A DNA stretch of 64,000 nt from Linepithema humile (Eukaryota > Arthropoda > Insecta > Hymenoptera > Formicidae): NCBI RefSeq assembly GCF_040581485.1, contig NC_090129.1:15201501-15265500 (forward strand), read 5' to 3'. Positions within the stretch are counted from its first letter, which is position 1. Every line of letters begins with the position of its first letter. Below the pieces are notes generated by a model. It had not been told where the DNA came from. It was given only the letters and a program-made list of their open reading frames with translations, and did not search any database. Positions 63,391 through 64,000 of this stretch are shown piece after piece. The position numbers were made by a program, and so were the translations under genes.

Positions 63391-64000
63391 TATGGCGCAA
63401 GGTAATCCGTTTGCTACCCTAAAATACGCGGTCGAAGCCGTTCCATTTTTCGACGGAAAAAATATCCCATTAAATTATTTTATCGAAGGATGCGAAGAGG
63501 CAAAGTCTATGTTGCCCCATGAAGCAGAGCCTCAATTTACTAAAATTTTACGAACGCGAATAGTAGGCGAGGCGCGACGAACAATTAGAGATCAAGATTT
63601 CGAAACAGTAGCTCAGTTAACTAAATATCTAAAACAAATTTACGGCGGATCTAAAAATGTGTATCAGTTACAGGGAGAATTAGGAAACGTATATCAAAAG
63701 AATGACGAGGATGTCGTCACTTATGCTAATCGTGTAAAACTCTTAGGAAAACAGATACGAGAAGCCTATCGTAGTTCAGAACACGCGTTAACAGATCACG
63801 ACGTGCGAGCATCTTTAGAAAAAGACATGTGTAAATGTTTCATCCGAGGCCTAAAACCCGAAATCGAGCAGAGGATCGCTCGAAACTTAGACGTACAGGC
63901 GACTGTAACAGATGCCCTACGCATAGAAAGAGAGCTTCGTGCTATTACAGATTTACGACATGGACCTGCTAACTCCGACCGAAATAATGTACAGGAAAAT
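63391..64000 (+). CDS. Ty3/gypsy-type gag, partial (runs off right edge)
   Basis: The frame is open from the gap edge (63266) through the ATG at 63391 to the window end without a stop. The product (MAQGNPFATLKYAVEAVPFFDGK...) has the layout of insect gypsy/errantivirus gag: LTKYLKQIYGGSKNVYQLQGEL and KDMCKCFIRGLKPEIEQRI. It is not the same family as the element at 1-2677. The zinc knuckle and pol lie outside the window. Confidence 0.8.

Overview
The window looks like a piece of insect nuclear genome, probably hymenopteran and possibly an ant, carrying a long, decaying block of poxvirus-like DNA. The insect call rests on the transposon families (BEL, Ty3/gypsy, Helitron, CACTA-like, hAT MITEs) and is an inference. 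The viral call rests on several independent genes: a P4b-type core protein, a VP55-type poly(A) polymerase, an NPH-I type helicase, late transcription factors of the VLTF-3 and VLTF-2 types, an NlpC/P60 G6-like protein, pieces of the two largest RNA polymerase subunits and a tryptophan-repeat protein of the kind known from entomopoxviruses. Many start codons also sit in the poxvirus late-promoter motif TAAATG. The viral DNA is very AT-rich and its genes are packed tightly on both strands.

Layout. 1-3557: a Ty3/gypsy element on the minus strand, running off the left edge. 3558-8552: gene-free AT-rich DNA with tandem, palindromic and microsatellite repeats. 8553-13897: an intact Helitron with a textbook 3' end. 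13898-14827: a long AT-rich foldback. 14829-63163: the viral block, cut by several host elements. 63164-63263: an assembly gap of 100 N. 63266-64000: the gag of another Ty3/gypsy element on the plus strand.

Inside the viral block, the insertions are a 411-bp hAT-type MITE (23165-23575, 8-bp target duplication), a complete BEL retrotransposon with LTRs that read as identical (30742-37032, 5-bp duplication TAAAT), a 1.4-kb array of tRNA-like repeats inside the P4b gene (44831-46215, 16-bp duplication) and a 9.7-kb CACTA-like transposon (51719-61399, 2-bp duplication TT). The CACTA-like element itself holds a 2.3-kb putative solo LTR and a second hAT MITE, which in turn holds a TTAA-flanked MITE. 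In three cases (BEL, tRNA array, CACTA) taking away the insert and one duplicated target restores the viral reading frame exactly. These insertions therefore hit recognisable viral genes, and the viral DNA has been in a nucleus that hosts active transposons. This is the strongest evidence that it is an endogenous poxvirus-like element and not a free virus or contamination.

Many viral genes are also broken by small indels in homopolymers or microsatellites (for example (CA)n in NPH-I, (TA)n in P4b, a G run in the poly(A) polymerase) or by in-frame stops. The largest RNA polymerase subunit survives only as an N-terminal piece and the second largest only as a C-terminal piece fused to an unrelated gene. 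The retained genes would originally have covered virion structure, late transcription, mRNA 3' processing, nucleotide supply (ribonucleotide reductase small subunit), membrane proteins and some unusual additions (an N-myristoyltransferase-like enzyme, a HAD-type phosphatase, an EF-hand protein). Some frameshifts may be assembly errors; the transposon insertions with target duplications cannot be explained that way.
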